In this document: piece by piece, positions 56,398-64,000 of the stretch | How positions within the stretch are numbered: position 1 is the stretch's first letter | Layout of the letters: every line of letters begins with the position of its first letter | Origin: Hoylesella saccharolytica JCM 17484 | GTDB taxonomy: Bacteria > Bacteroidota > Bacteroidia > Bacteroidales > Bacteroidaceae | DNA length: 64,000 bases | Reading direction: 5' to 3' | Assembly (NCBI RefSeq): GCF_000614205.1 | Contig: NZ_BAKN01000001.1 | Coordinates: 62,001 to 126,000, forward strand | The notes under the pieces: generated by a model | Told to the model about the DNA's origin: nothing | Seen by the model: the letters and a program-made list of their open reading frames with translations, nothing else | Databases searched by the model: none | Made by a program: the position numbers and the translations under genes

Positions 56398-57615
56398 ATG
56401 AGCAAAAGAGTTGTTGTAACCGGTATCGGCATCTGGGGGTGTATCGGTAAAGACGTAAAAGAGGTTACCGAAAGCCTGAAAATAGGTCGGTCGGGCATTG
56501 GCTTAGATCAAGACCGCCTGACATACGGCTATCAAAGCGGATTAACCGGCATCGTTGAACGGCCGAAACTAAAGGGTTTGCTGGACAGAAGACTACGTGT
56601 GGGACTTCCGGAAGAGGGCGAATATGCCTTTATGGCCAGCAAAGAAGCCTTTGAAATGGCACAGGTTACTGACGATTATCTGTTGGCCAATGAGGTGGGA
56701 TGTATCTTCGGAAACGACTCCTCTTCAACACCTGTAATCGAAGCAGCTGCCATTATGAACGAGAAACACGACTCTACACTGTTGGGTTCGGGCTATATCT
56801 TTCAGTCAATGAACTCTACCGTGACCATGAACCTTAGTACTATTTATCACCTTCGCGGCGTAAACTTCACCGTAAGTGCGGCTTGTGCCAGCGGAAGTCA
56901 TTCGATAGGACTGGGGTATATGATGATAAAACAGGGGCTGCAAGATATGATTCTTTGCGGTGGCGCACAAGAGGTAAACGTATATTCGATGGCTACCTTT
57001 GATGCACTGAATGCTTTCTCAAAACGTATGGACGAACCTACAAAAGCCTCGCGGCCCTTTGATCGCGATCGCGACGGACTGATTCCAAGTGGTGGTGCGG
57101 CAGCTTTGGTGCTCGAAGAATACGATCATGCCGTGGCACGTGGTGCCCATATTCTGTGCGAAGTAACCGGTTACGGGTTCTCAAGTAACGGTGGCGGTAT
57201 CTCGCAACCCAGCGATGATGGGTCGGTTATAGCAATGGAGCGGGCTATGAAAGATGCCGGCATTGCACCCGAAGCTATCGATTACATCAATGCTCATGCC
57301 ACTTCAACTCCGCAGGGCGATATGTTTGAGGCCAAAGCACTGAACCGTTTGTTTGGAGGAAAGAAGACATGGATCAGTTCTACCAAAGGAATGACGGGCC
57401 ACGAATGCTGGATGGCGGGTGCCAGTGAGGTGGTTTACTCGATTTTGATGATGCAAAATAACTTTATTGCACCCAACATCAACTTTGAAAACCCGGATGA
57501 ATATTCAGCTCCTTTGCATCTTGCCACTCAAACGATAGAGACAGAATTGAACACCGTTTTATCCAATTCGTTTGGCTTTGGCGGTACCAATAGTGCATTA
57601 ATTATTCAAAAATAA
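56398..57615 (+). CDS. Beta-ketoacyl-ACP synthase (KAS II-like), active-site complete
   Basis: A 405-residue condensing enzyme. The Cys-His-His triad is present: C163 in VSAACASGSHS, H300 in INAHATSTPQGD and H335 in MTGHECWMAGASE. It starts KRVVVTGIGIWGCIGKDV and ends SNSFGFGGTNSALII as usual. It catalyses Claisen condensation of malonyl-ACP with the growing chain. In aryl-polyene pathways an active KAS pairs with a chain-length factor; the partner may be the 61403 or 63437 protein. Confidence 0.9.
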   Translation: MSKRVVVTGIGIWGCIGKDVKEVTESLKIGRSGIGLDQDRLTYGYQSGLTGIVERPKLKGLLDRRLRVGLPEEGEYAFMASKEAFEMAQVTDDYLLANEVGCIFGNDSSSTPVIEAAAIMNEKHDSTLLGSGYIFQSMNSTVTMNLSTIYHLRGVNFTVSAACASGSHSIGLGYMMIKQGLQDMILCGGAQEVNVYSMATFDALNAFSKRMDEPTKASRPFDRDRDGLIPSGGAAALVLEEYDHAVARGAHILCEVTGYGFSSNGGGISQPSDDGSVIAMERAMKDAGIAPEAIDYINAHATSTPQGDMFEAKALNRLFGGKKTWISSTKGMTGHECWMAGASEVVYSILMMQNNFIAPNINFENPDEYSAPLHLATQTIETELNTVLSNSFGFGGTNSALIIQK

Positions 57616-57633
57616 CCCCTTAATTAAATTTTT

Positions 57634-58206
57634 ATGAAAAGAATATTTGTAGCAATCGCCGTGATTTTCTGCAGCTTAAATATGCTGGCCGGCAGTGATG
57701 TGATATTTGTAAAAGGTAATCCCTGCATCATAGAAGAGTCGAAAAACTGTGCTGTTGAGGTAACTTTCAAGAATCTCTCTATTGAAGGCAAACCCTATAT
57801 GCAATATTTGAAAGAGCGCGGCGAGCAGAACGTGGCCGACTGGGATACTGATATCAAAGCAGCTATTGACGAGTTTGTCAACGAGTTTAACAGCGACAAT
57901 AAAAAGGGACTGAAAGTAAATAGAGGTCAGACAGCTAAGTCGGACTACAGAATGGTTATCGATTTGAAGAAGATGGACCTTGGAAGTGGGGCTGCTTCAG
58001 TGCTTATTGGCTTCGGTGCAGGTGGTGTACGGATGTACTGCGACATAACCGTGTACGAAGGAAAGAACCCTGTTGCCGTATTAAAGGGTGACGGTGTGAA
58101 CGGTGGAAGCGGTTACACAGAGTCTAAACGCTTACGCGATGCCTTCGAAGAAATGGCTGAAGATACAGTAAAGACGCTGAAAAGAGCCTGTAAAAACAGT
58201 AAATAA
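57634..58206 (+). CDS. Exported protein of unknown function in the cluster
   Basis: A 190-residue product with a signal peptide (IFVAIAVIFCSLNMLAG). It contains alternating strands and a glycine-rich segment (LGSGAASVLIGFGAGGVRMYCDITVYEG), then GYTESKRLRDAFEEMAEDTVKTLKRA. The pattern recalls DUF4410-type lipoprotein-like proteins, without certainty. It lies inside the biosynthetic operon, 18 bp after the KAS gene, so it may help export or anchor the pigment. Confidence 0.5.
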   Translation: MKRIFVAIAVIFCSLNMLAGSDVIFVKGNPCIIEESKNCAVEVTFKNLSIEGKPYMQYLKERGEQNVADWDTDIKAAIDEFVNEFNSDNKKGLKVNRGQTAKSDYRMVIDLKKMDLGSGAASVLIGFGAGGVRMYCDITVYEGKNPVAVLKGDGVNGGSGYTESKRLRDAFEEMAEDTVKTLKRACKNSK

Positions 58207-58221
58207 GAACGCCGTAAACCA

Positions 58222-59316
58222 ATGAATTTATTTCCATCAGTAGCCGATAAATACACGAAAGAGCATTTGTCGGCCCGCGAAGCACAGCGTTTAGCCGAGT
58301 TTATTGCATGGGGTCCGGTGATCTTTCAGATTGCTCGGCTGATGGTAAAGTTCGGTATTCTTGACCTGTTACGCGACAGTGACGAGGGGCTTACGGTAGA
58401 AGAGTTGTCTGCAAAGACGGGCTTATCGGTGTATGCCATTAAGATATTGACAGACGCTTCCCTATCGGCCGGTATCATTTTCGTAAATACCGATACCGAC
58501 CGATTTACACTTTCAAAAACCGGTTGGTTTTTACTGACCGACCCTGCAACACGTGTGAACATCGACTTTAACCATGATGTAAACTATCAGGGCATGTTTT
58601 ATTTGGAAGAAGCGTTGAAAGAAGGGCGTCCTGCTGGTCTGAAATGCTTGGGCGATTGGCCTACCATCTATGAGGGATTGTCGCAATTACCCGAGCAGGT
58701 ACAAAAAAGTTGGTTTGGTTTTGACCATTTTTACAGCGACCATTCGTTTGAAGAAGCTCTGAAAATTGTGTTTTCACAGCATCCCCAAACCTTGATGGAT
58801 GTAGGTGGAAACACGGGTAGGTTTGCCCTGCGTTGTGTAGAGCATGATGCTGATGTACGCGTAACCATTGTAGATTTGCCCGGACAAATCGGAATGATGA
58901 AACAGCAGATAGCAGGCCAAGAAGGTGCCGACAGAATAGAAGGGTTTGCCACTAACCTGCTGGAAGCACAAAATAAACTCCCCCAAGGAACGTGGAACGC
59001 CATTTGGATGAGCCAGTTTCTGGATTGTTTCTCAGAAGAAGAGATTTATCGTATTTTGTGTAAGGCGGCACAAGTGATGGGTACCGACACTCGACTTTAC
59101 ATCATGGAGACCTTCTGGAACCGCCAACGCTTTGAGCCGGCATCGCTTTGTTTGACGATGACCAGCGTTTATTTCACCGCGATGGCAAATGGAAATTCGA
59201 AGATGTATCACAGCGACGACCTTCTCAAACAAGTAGAAAGGGCAGGTCTTGAAGTAGTGAAGATGCACGATGGGATAGGTCAAGGGCACACGATAGTAGA
59301 AGTAAAGAAACAATAG
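58222..59316 (+). CDS. SAM-dependent O-methyltransferase (acetylserotonin-OMT-like)
   Basis: A 364-residue enzyme. The N-terminal winged-helix dimerisation domain includes ELSAKTGLSVYAIKILTDASLSAG. The SAM loop is LMDVGGNTGRFALRC, followed by VTIVDLPGQIGMM and IWMSQFLDCFSEEE. The fold is that of plant-type and aryl-polyene methyltransferases that methylate phenolic hydroxyls. Here it may methylate the aryl head group. It lies 15 bp after the exported protein gene. Confidence 0.82.
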   Translation: MNLFPSVADKYTKEHLSAREAQRLAEFIAWGPVIFQIARLMVKFGILDLLRDSDEGLTVEELSAKTGLSVYAIKILTDASLSAGIIFVNTDTDRFTLSKTGWFLLTDPATRVNIDFNHDVNYQGMFYLEEALKEGRPAGLKCLGDWPTIYEGLSQLPEQVQKSWFGFDHFYSDHSFEEALKIVFSQHPQTLMDVGGNTGRFALRCVEHDADVRVTIVDLPGQIGMMKQQIAGQEGADRIEGFATNLLEAQNKLPQGTWNAIWMSQFLDCFSEEEIYRILCKAAQVMGTDTRLYIMETFWNRQRFEPASLCLTMTSVYFTAMANGNSKMYHSDDLLKQVERAGLEVVKMHDGIGQGHTIVEVKKQ

Positions 59317-59368
59317 CTCTGCATAATGAGCTATTGAAATAGATTATTATTAATATTAGAAAACAAAT

Positions 59369-59611
59369 ATGACACGTTCAGAAATTGAAGAAAAAGTAAG
59401 AGAATTTCTTATTGATGATTTGGAAATTGACGAAGAAAAGATTGTTCCCGAAGGTAAATTAAAAGACGATTTGGGAATAGACAGCTTGGATTTTGTCGAC
59501 ATCGTAGTTATCGTTGAAAAGAAATTCGGTTTTAAAATTAAACCCGAAGAGATGGCAGGCATCAGCACCCTAAAGCAATTTTGCGATTACATCGAAAGCA
59601 AGGTAGGCTGA
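59369..59611 (+). CDS. Acyl carrier protein 1 of the cluster
   Basis: An 80-residue acidic protein. The phosphopantetheine Ser is S39 in LGIDSLDFVDIVV. Its size and helical pattern match ACP. It carries the polyene intermediates. Confidence 0.93.
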   Translation: MTRSEIEEKVREFLIDDLEIDEEKIVPEGKLKDDLGIDSLDFVDIVVIVEKKFGFKIKPEEMAGISTLKQFCDYIESKVG

Positions 59612-59633
59612 AAATAACAACTAAACGAAGCTG

Positions 59634-60536
59634 ATGACACAAGAATGGCAGGGTAAAACTGATGGAAACCGATGGATGCAACAGCAGCTTATCTTTTGGT
59701 TTCGGTTTTTAAATCTCCGCATTTACTATGCGGGTGTGGCTTGCACCGTGCCATTCTATATGCTTTTCGGCAAGGGTTTTCGCCCCTCTTACCGCTTTTA
59801 TCGCAAGCGCTTGGGTATGTCGAGCATTCAATCGTTGTGGTATAGTTATAAAAATCATTACCGCTTCGGACAGGTTATGATAGACCGTTTTGCCTGTTAT
59901 GCCGGTAAACACTTTGATTTTACGATAGATAATTATGCTTATTTTGAGCACTTGGCACAACAAAAGGATGCCTTTGCGATGCTTAGTGCGCACGTCGGTA
60001 ACTTCGAAATAGGCGGTTACAGCTTGGTGGCCGAGACAAAAACCATCAATATGCTGGTCTTCGCAGACGAAACGGAGACGGTGATGGAGAATAGAGAAAT
60101 ACAGTTTGGACGCACTAATATCCGCATGATACCTATGCAGAAAGATATGAGCCACTTGTTTGCCATCAATAATGCATTGTACAATGGTGAGATATTAAGT
60201 ATGACAGCCGACCGTTGTAACAGTTCGGCTCAAACGGTAAAATGTTCTTTTTTCGGTAGCGAAGTGTATTTTCCGATGGGTCCGTTTGCCACTATCGCCT
60301 TGCGAAACCTGCCTACACTCGTTGTTCTGATTATGAAAGAGGGACTTAAACGATACCATATCTTTATTCATCGACTTGAAATGCCATCGGAGAATCTATC
60401 CCGACAGCAGCGCATAGAGGCCTTGGCACAACAATATGGAATGATGGTTGAGGCGGTTGTACGCAGGTATCCGGAGCAATGGTTTAATTTCTTTGACTTA
60501 TGGAAGACAACAAATTCCCGGCACTCGACACGATAG
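59634..60536 (+). CDS. LpxL/HtrB-like lysophospholipid acyltransferase
   Basis: A 300-residue protein with an N-terminal hydrophobic segment (IYYAGVACTVPFYMLFG). The acyltransferase motif HxxxxE is in AMLSAHVGNFEIGGYS. The second block GPFATIALRNLPTLVVLIMKEG matches lauroyl/myristoyl transferases. In aryl-polyene clusters such proteins attach the polyene to a membrane lipid. It overlaps the next gene start by 37 bp. Confidence 0.82.
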   Translation: MTQEWQGKTDGNRWMQQQLIFWFRFLNLRIYYAGVACTVPFYMLFGKGFRPSYRFYRKRLGMSSIQSLWYSYKNHYRFGQVMIDRFACYAGKHFDFTIDNYAYFEHLAQQKDAFAMLSAHVGNFEIGGYSLVAETKTINMLVFADETETVMENREIQFGRTNIRMIPMQKDMSHLFAINNALYNGEILSMTADRCNSSAQTVKCSFFGSEVYFPMGPFATIALRNLPTLVVLIMKEGLKRYHIFIHRLEMPSENLSRQQRIEALAQQYGMMVEAVVRRYPEQWFNFFDLWKTTNSRHSTR

Positions 60537-60946
60537 ACATTCACGAACTGCTGCCACAGCAACCGCCGTTTGTGATGATAGACCGCCTTTTGGCTTATGA
60601 TGAGCGGATAACAATGTGTGCGTATACCATTTTGGCGGATAATATTTTTTGCGATGATGGCGTGTTTACAGCATCCGGACTGATAGAGAACGTAGCACAA
60701 ACTTGTGCTGCACGGCTGGGTTTTGTCAATAAATACATCCTTCAACAGGGGGTACAGGTGGGGTACATTGGTGCTATTCGCAACCTTACCATTCAGCGCG
60801 AGCCTCGTGTCGGTGAAACAATTGTTACCACCATTACGGTTGAAGAAAGCGTAATGGGGATGACTTTGGCTTCGGCCCGGGTAGAAACGAATGGCGAGTG
60901 TATCGTCGAAGCAGAAATAAAAATTGCGTTGGCACCCGCCGACTAA
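60500..60946 (+). CDS. Hotdog-fold dehydratase-like protein with His replaced by Gln
   Basis: A 148-residue protein of the FabZ/FabA-like hotdog type, reading LLPQQPPFVMIDRLLAYDE and SGLIENVAQTCAARLG. The catalytic Glu (E63) is present. In FabZ the other catalytic residue is the His of LPHRxP; here the position holds Gln (Q20). In the aryl-polyene pathway two dehydratase subunits act together, so this may be the partner subunit. The start was chosen for the MEDNKFPALDTIDIHELLPQ context, even though it overlaps the previous gene. Confidence 0.7.
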   Translation: MEDNKFPALDTIDIHELLPQQPPFVMIDRLLAYDERITMCAYTILADNIFCDDGVFTASGLIENVAQTCAARLGFVNKYILQQGVQVGYIGAIRNLTIQREPRVGETIVTTITVEESVMGMTLASARVETNGECIVEAEIKIALAPAD

Positions 60947-60966
60947 GGTCTAAACAAAATAAGAAG

Positions 60967-61389
60967 ATGGAACTAAAAGCATCTAAAGACATAGAAATCA
61001 GATTTAGCGAGGTAGACTCGATGAATGTGGTATGGCATGGTTCGTATGCCTTATATTTTGAAGATGCCCGCGAAACTTTCGGTGCACAATATGGGTTGGA
61101 ATATCTTACGATTGCCGGAAACGGCTATTTCGCACCGCTGGTAGAGCTTACGTTCAAGTATATTCAGCCTATTCTGTACGGCATGAAATGCAGAATAGAT
61201 ATCTTCTATCGTCCCACTGAAGCAGCAAAGATTGTCTTCGACTACGAAATTCATCATGCCGAGACCAACGAACTGATGTCCACAGGCCATAGTGTGCAGG
61301 CTTTTATGGACAAGGAATATCGGCTGATGTGGTATAAACCAGAGTTTTACGAGGCATGGCAAAAGAAATGGGACGTAATGAATAAGTAA
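60967..61389 (+). CDS. Hotdog thioesterase (YbgC/4HBT-like)
   Basis: A 140-residue enzyme starting at ATG 60967, although a longer frame exists from 60898. The motif EVDSMNVVWHGSYALYFEDARE matches the 4-hydroxybenzoyl-CoA thioesterase pattern (D...W/HG.Y..YfE.aR). It releases or edits acyl chains. It lies 20 bp behind the dehydratase gene. Confidence 0.85.
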   Translation: MELKASKDIEIRFSEVDSMNVVWHGSYALYFEDARETFGAQYGLEYLTIAGNGYFAPLVELTFKYIQPILYGMKCRIDIFYRPTEAAKIVFDYEIHHAETNELMSTGHSVQAFMDKEYRLMWYKPEFYEAWQKKWDVMNK

Positions 61390-61402
61390 CCGACAAGAAA
61401 TC

Positions 61403-63154
61403 ATGGTACAATGTATTGCCGATAACATCTGTTCGCCGTTAGGCTGGAATACGGAAGAAAACTTTGCTGCAGTGCGTGAAGGAAGGAGCGAATTGCGTCT
61501 TCACGATGCACAGTCGTGGGTCCTTCAGGAGCCGTTCGTTGCATCGTTATTCCCCCAGAATGCGATTACAAAACGTTTTTCGGATGCCTTTCCCCATGTC
61601 AAAGAGCCCCTTTCGCACTTTGAGAAGCTGGCTATTCTTTCTATTTCTGATGCCATTCAGAAGGCGTCTGTTGAGCTTCGAAGCCCAGATGTCATCTTTA
61701 TCTTGGCGTCAACTAAAGGCAATGTAGAATTGTTGGACGATAAAAATCAGCCGGATATTCCGCGTGACCGAGTGCGTTTAGGGCTTACAGCTGAGGCGAT
61801 TGCTCGTTTTTTCGGTAATCCTAACACACCGTTGGTGGTGTCGAATGCCTGCATCTCGGGTGTACATGCACAGATTTTAGCCGCCCGACTGCTTGAAATG
61901 GGTACTTATCGCTATGTTGTTGTATGCGGTTGCGATGTACAATCGCGTTTCATTATTTCGGGATTTCAGTCGTTTAAAGCTCTTTCTTCCGAGCCTTGCA
62001 AGCCCTTTGACAGACACAGAGATGGTTTGAATTTGGGCGAAGGAGCAGCAACGATGGTTTTGACAAGTGTCAATATACTGCAAAAAGATGCTTGGATAGT
62101 ATGCAATGGGGTTGTGCGTAATGACGCCAATCACATCTCCGGTCCATCGAGAACGGGTGAAGGAAGCTACAGGGCATTGGCTACCGTATGCGAAAAGCAG
62201 AAAGAACAGCTTGCCTTTATTAATGTACACGGCACCGCAACACCGTATAACGACGAGATGGAAGCGATTGCATTAGAGCGGGCAGAACTGATTAGTGCCC
62301 CCGTAAATGCATTAAAGGGCTACTTCGGACATACGATGGGGGCAGCAGGAATACTTGAAACCATCCTTTCATTTAGGGCTGTTGAGGCGGGAATTGTATT
62401 ACCTACAAAAGGATTTAACGAATTGGGAGTAAGCAGCCCCGTGTCTGTTGCCGACAAAGAAAGCCCCACAGACAAGAAGCAGTTTATTAAATTGCTCTCC
62501 GGATTTGGTGGTTGTAATGGCGCTATACGCTGGAAACAGGTAGGCAATAAAGCTGAAAGGTCTTATTCGAGTCATACTCCTGCCGTGCATTTAATCCCTA
62601 TGCACAGGGTAAACATTACGCCGACGCAGGTGATTGTAGATGATTTGTCGATAGAAACGAAAGGTGGCGAGGGCGATTTGCTCACCCGACTTTATAAAGA
62701 AAAGGTGAAAGATTATCCTAAATTCTACAAGATGGACGGCCTGAGTAAGTTGGGATTAATTGCCACCGAACTTTTAATACAGGGTGGCGGGCAGCAAAAT
62801 GGAGACTGTCTACCAGAAAACACTGCTATCGTCTTTATTGGAAGAAGCGGTTCTTTGGCAGACGACAGGAAATATCAGGAAACGATACAGACCCAGAAAA
62901 ACTTTTTTCCGAGTCCGGCTGTCTTTGTTTACACTCTGCCGAATATCGTTACGGGTGAGGTGGCCATTAAGCATAAAACCTACGGCGAAACAGCTTTCTA
63001 CGCACTTGAAAAGAAAGACGATGTGCTAATACACCATCTGTTGCAAACTGTTTGCTGTGATACCACCACTGAAAAAGTAATTGGTGGATGGCTCGAATAT
63101 GAAAATAAAGACTGTTTTGAAGCAGACCTTTGTCTGTATCAAATCGGTAAATAG
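61403..63154 (+). CDS. Beta-ketoacyl-ACP synthase fused to a C-terminal KAS-like domain
   Basis: A 583-residue protein, about 200 residues longer than usual KAS. Residues 1-375 form a KAS with triad C150 (VSNACISGVHAQ), H276 (INVHGTATP) and H310 (GYFGHTMGAAG). After a linker, residues about 393-583 form a second region (TAIVFIGRSGSLADD, PAVFVYTLPNIVTGEVAIKH) that resembles the small KAS-like proteins of Bacteroidetes polyene clusters. That domain shows no Cys at the nucleophile position. This suggests a KAS with a built-in chain-length or scaffold module. It lies 13 bp after the thioesterase gene. Confidence 0.8.
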   Translation: MVQCIADNICSPLGWNTEENFAAVREGRSELRLHDAQSWVLQEPFVASLFPQNAITKRFSDAFPHVKEPLSHFEKLAILSISDAIQKASVELRSPDVIFILASTKGNVELLDDKNQPDIPRDRVRLGLTAEAIARFFGNPNTPLVVSNACISGVHAQILAARLLEMGTYRYVVVCGCDVQSRFIISGFQSFKALSSEPCKPFDRHRDGLNLGEGAATMVLTSVNILQKDAWIVCNGVVRNDANHISGPSRTGEGSYRALATVCEKQKEQLAFINVHGTATPYNDEMEAIALERAELISAPVNALKGYFGHTMGAAGILETILSFRAVEAGIVLPTKGFNELGVSSPVSVADKESPTDKKQFIKLLSGFGGCNGAIRWKQVGNKAERSYSSHTPAVHLIPMHRVNITPTQVIVDDLSIETKGGEGDLLTRLYKEKVKDYPKFYKMDGLSKLGLIATELLIQGGGQQNGDCLPENTAIVFIGRSGSLADDRKYQETIQTQKNFFPSPAVFVYTLPNIVTGEVAIKHKTYGETAFYALEKKDDVLIHHLLQTVCCDTTTEKVIGGWLEYENKDCFEADLCLYQIGK

Positions 63155-63182
63155 TAGTAATGAATCAATAAAAGAATAAGAA

Positions 63183-63440
63183 ATGGAAGATCTGAAAGAA
63201 ACCTTGAAAAAGCAAATTATCGAGGCGTTATCGCTTGAAGAGATGACACCGGAAGATATAACAGACGATGGAGCCTTATTCGGCGACGGGCTGGGATTGG
63301 ACTCTATCGATGCTTTAGAGTTGATTGTGTTAATGGAAAAGCATTACGGCATACGTCTAAATAATCCTGCTGAGGGCAAAGCCATTCTGACTTCGGTTAA
63401 CTCTATGGCTGATTATATTGCCAAAAATCGCACCAAATGA
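63183..63440 (+). CDS. Acyl carrier protein 2 of the cluster
   Basis: An 85-residue acidic protein with the phosphopantetheine Ser S41 in LGLDSIDALELIVLMEKH. Its stop codon overlaps the start of the next KAS as ATGA. Two ACPs in one cluster is usual for aryl polyenes. Confidence 0.92.
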   Translation: MEDLKETLKKQIIEALSLEEMTPEDITDDGALFGDGLGLDSIDALELIVLMEKHYGIRLNNPAEGKAILTSVNSMADYIAKNRTK

Positions 63441-64000
63441 TTGTTATTACAGGAGCAGGCATCATCTCGCAATCGGTAATGACAAGACCGAAACCTTATC
63501 GGCGTTGATCGAGGAACGTAGTGGCATCAGGGCAATACGTTACCTTAACACCATACATAAGGATTTGCCGGTAGGCGAAGTGCAGCTAAGCAATGAAGAA
63601 ATGGCTGCACGTTTAGGCGTGACGTGTACACATCAAACCTCACGAACCACGCTTATGGGTACGCTTGCTCTTAAAGAAGCCTTACAACAGGCAGGCTTAA
63701 CACCGACCGATTTACCGCAAACCGCACTCGTTTCAGGTACTACTGTGGGGAACATGGACCGTGCAGAGAAGTTTTTTAACATAGAAAAAGGATGCGAAGC
63801 ACTGGGCGATTGTGGTAAAGTTACCGAAGAAATGGCTGCCATGATCGGCCGTTTCGGCTTTACAACAACGTGTAGTACGGCCTGTTCTTCTGCTGCCAAT
63901 GCGTTTATTTTAGGTGCCAACCTCTTGCGCAGTGGACTTTATGAGCGGGTTGTTGTTGGTGGAAGTGAGTGCTTATCCAAGTTTCATTTCAACGGTTTCA
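63437..64000 (+). pseudogene. Beta-ketoacyl-ACP synthase, one-base frameshift, cut by window edge
   Basis: The start MIVITGAGIIS is in the 63437 frame. One G is missing near 63469; with it the frame continues AIGNDKTETLSALIEERSGIRAI through SGTTVGNMDRAEKFF to TTCSTACSSAANAF (nucleophile Cys in STACSS) and GGSECLSKFHFNG at the edge. So this is a third KAS of the cluster, with the active-site Cys visible. The His residues lie beyond the window. The gene overlaps ACP 2 by 4 bp. Confidence 0.8.

Noticed and set aside
60898..60966. Longer start of the thioesterase
   Set aside because: It would overlap the dehydratase gene by 49 bp and adds an unconserved basic stretch. The ATG at 60967 precedes the family start.

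Overview
The window looks like chromosomal DNA of a Bacteroidales bacterium, most likely of the Prevotella group. Reasons: lipoproteins with SC or AC lipoboxes followed by acidic residues, a NigD-like lipoprotein, DUF4369, a T9SS-type C-terminal tail on a secreted amylase, a starch-processing gene run, and many promoters of the Bacteroidetes form TTG-N19/20-TAnnTTTG (for example before tRNA-Gly, cas9, greA, pckA, a leucine-rich-repeat gene and an ammonia-lyase gene). The genus is an inference.

Layout. 0-2 kb: end of an ECF sigma factor, a NigD-like lipoprotein and a two-domain lipoprotein. 3-7.4 kb: tRNA-Gly, tRNA-Leu, a TPR/OmpA-like lipoprotein, a DUF4369/thioredoxin-fold lipoprotein and comM. 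7.6-14.6 kb: starch and glycogen genes (GH77 malQ, type I pullulanase, periplasmic GH13). 14.8-27.6 kb: mixed housekeeping genes (TGS nucleoside kinase, Na/Pi symporter, DUF1893, ClbS/DfsB protein, CapA, DUF3160, NAD kinase, ABC exporter). 27.7-29.6 kb: secreted alpha-amylase. 30.1-37.0 kb: a type II-C CRISPR-Cas locus with a compact Cas9, cas1, a frameshifted cas2, 19 repeats of 47 bp with 18 spacers, and a probable tracrRNA. 37-53.4 kb: lipoprotein, greA-HIT, upp-doxX-nudix, pckA, HAD/PAP2/epimerase, MATE, siderophore-type ATPase, BspA-like protein and two paralogous membrane proteins. 54 kb to the right edge: an aryl-polyene/flexirubin-type cluster (tyrosine-ammonia-lyase-like enzyme, FabG, three ketosynthases, two ACPs, methyltransferase, acyltransferase, two hotdog enzymes), cut by the window end.

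Main observations. (1) Each CRISPR repeat, read on the minus strand, contains a complete promoter of the same TTG-N19-TAnnTTTG form that precedes ordinary genes here, so every spacer may have its own promoter. (2) The tracrRNA anti-repeat is a diverged CRISPR repeat exactly one spacer length beyond the last repeat, followed by a strong hairpin. (3) Five intergenic elements carry arrays of 15-bp A/T-flanked near-palindromes at an exact 22-bp period; three of them are 416-417 bp long with imperfect terminal inverted repeats. (4) Nine single-base deletions break eight otherwise sound genes (NigD, malQ, cas2, PAP2 twice, LRR protein, membrane protein, fabG, ketosynthase). This pattern suggests homopolymer-type sequencing error at least as strongly as gene decay.

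All calls were made by reading the sequence; no database search was run.
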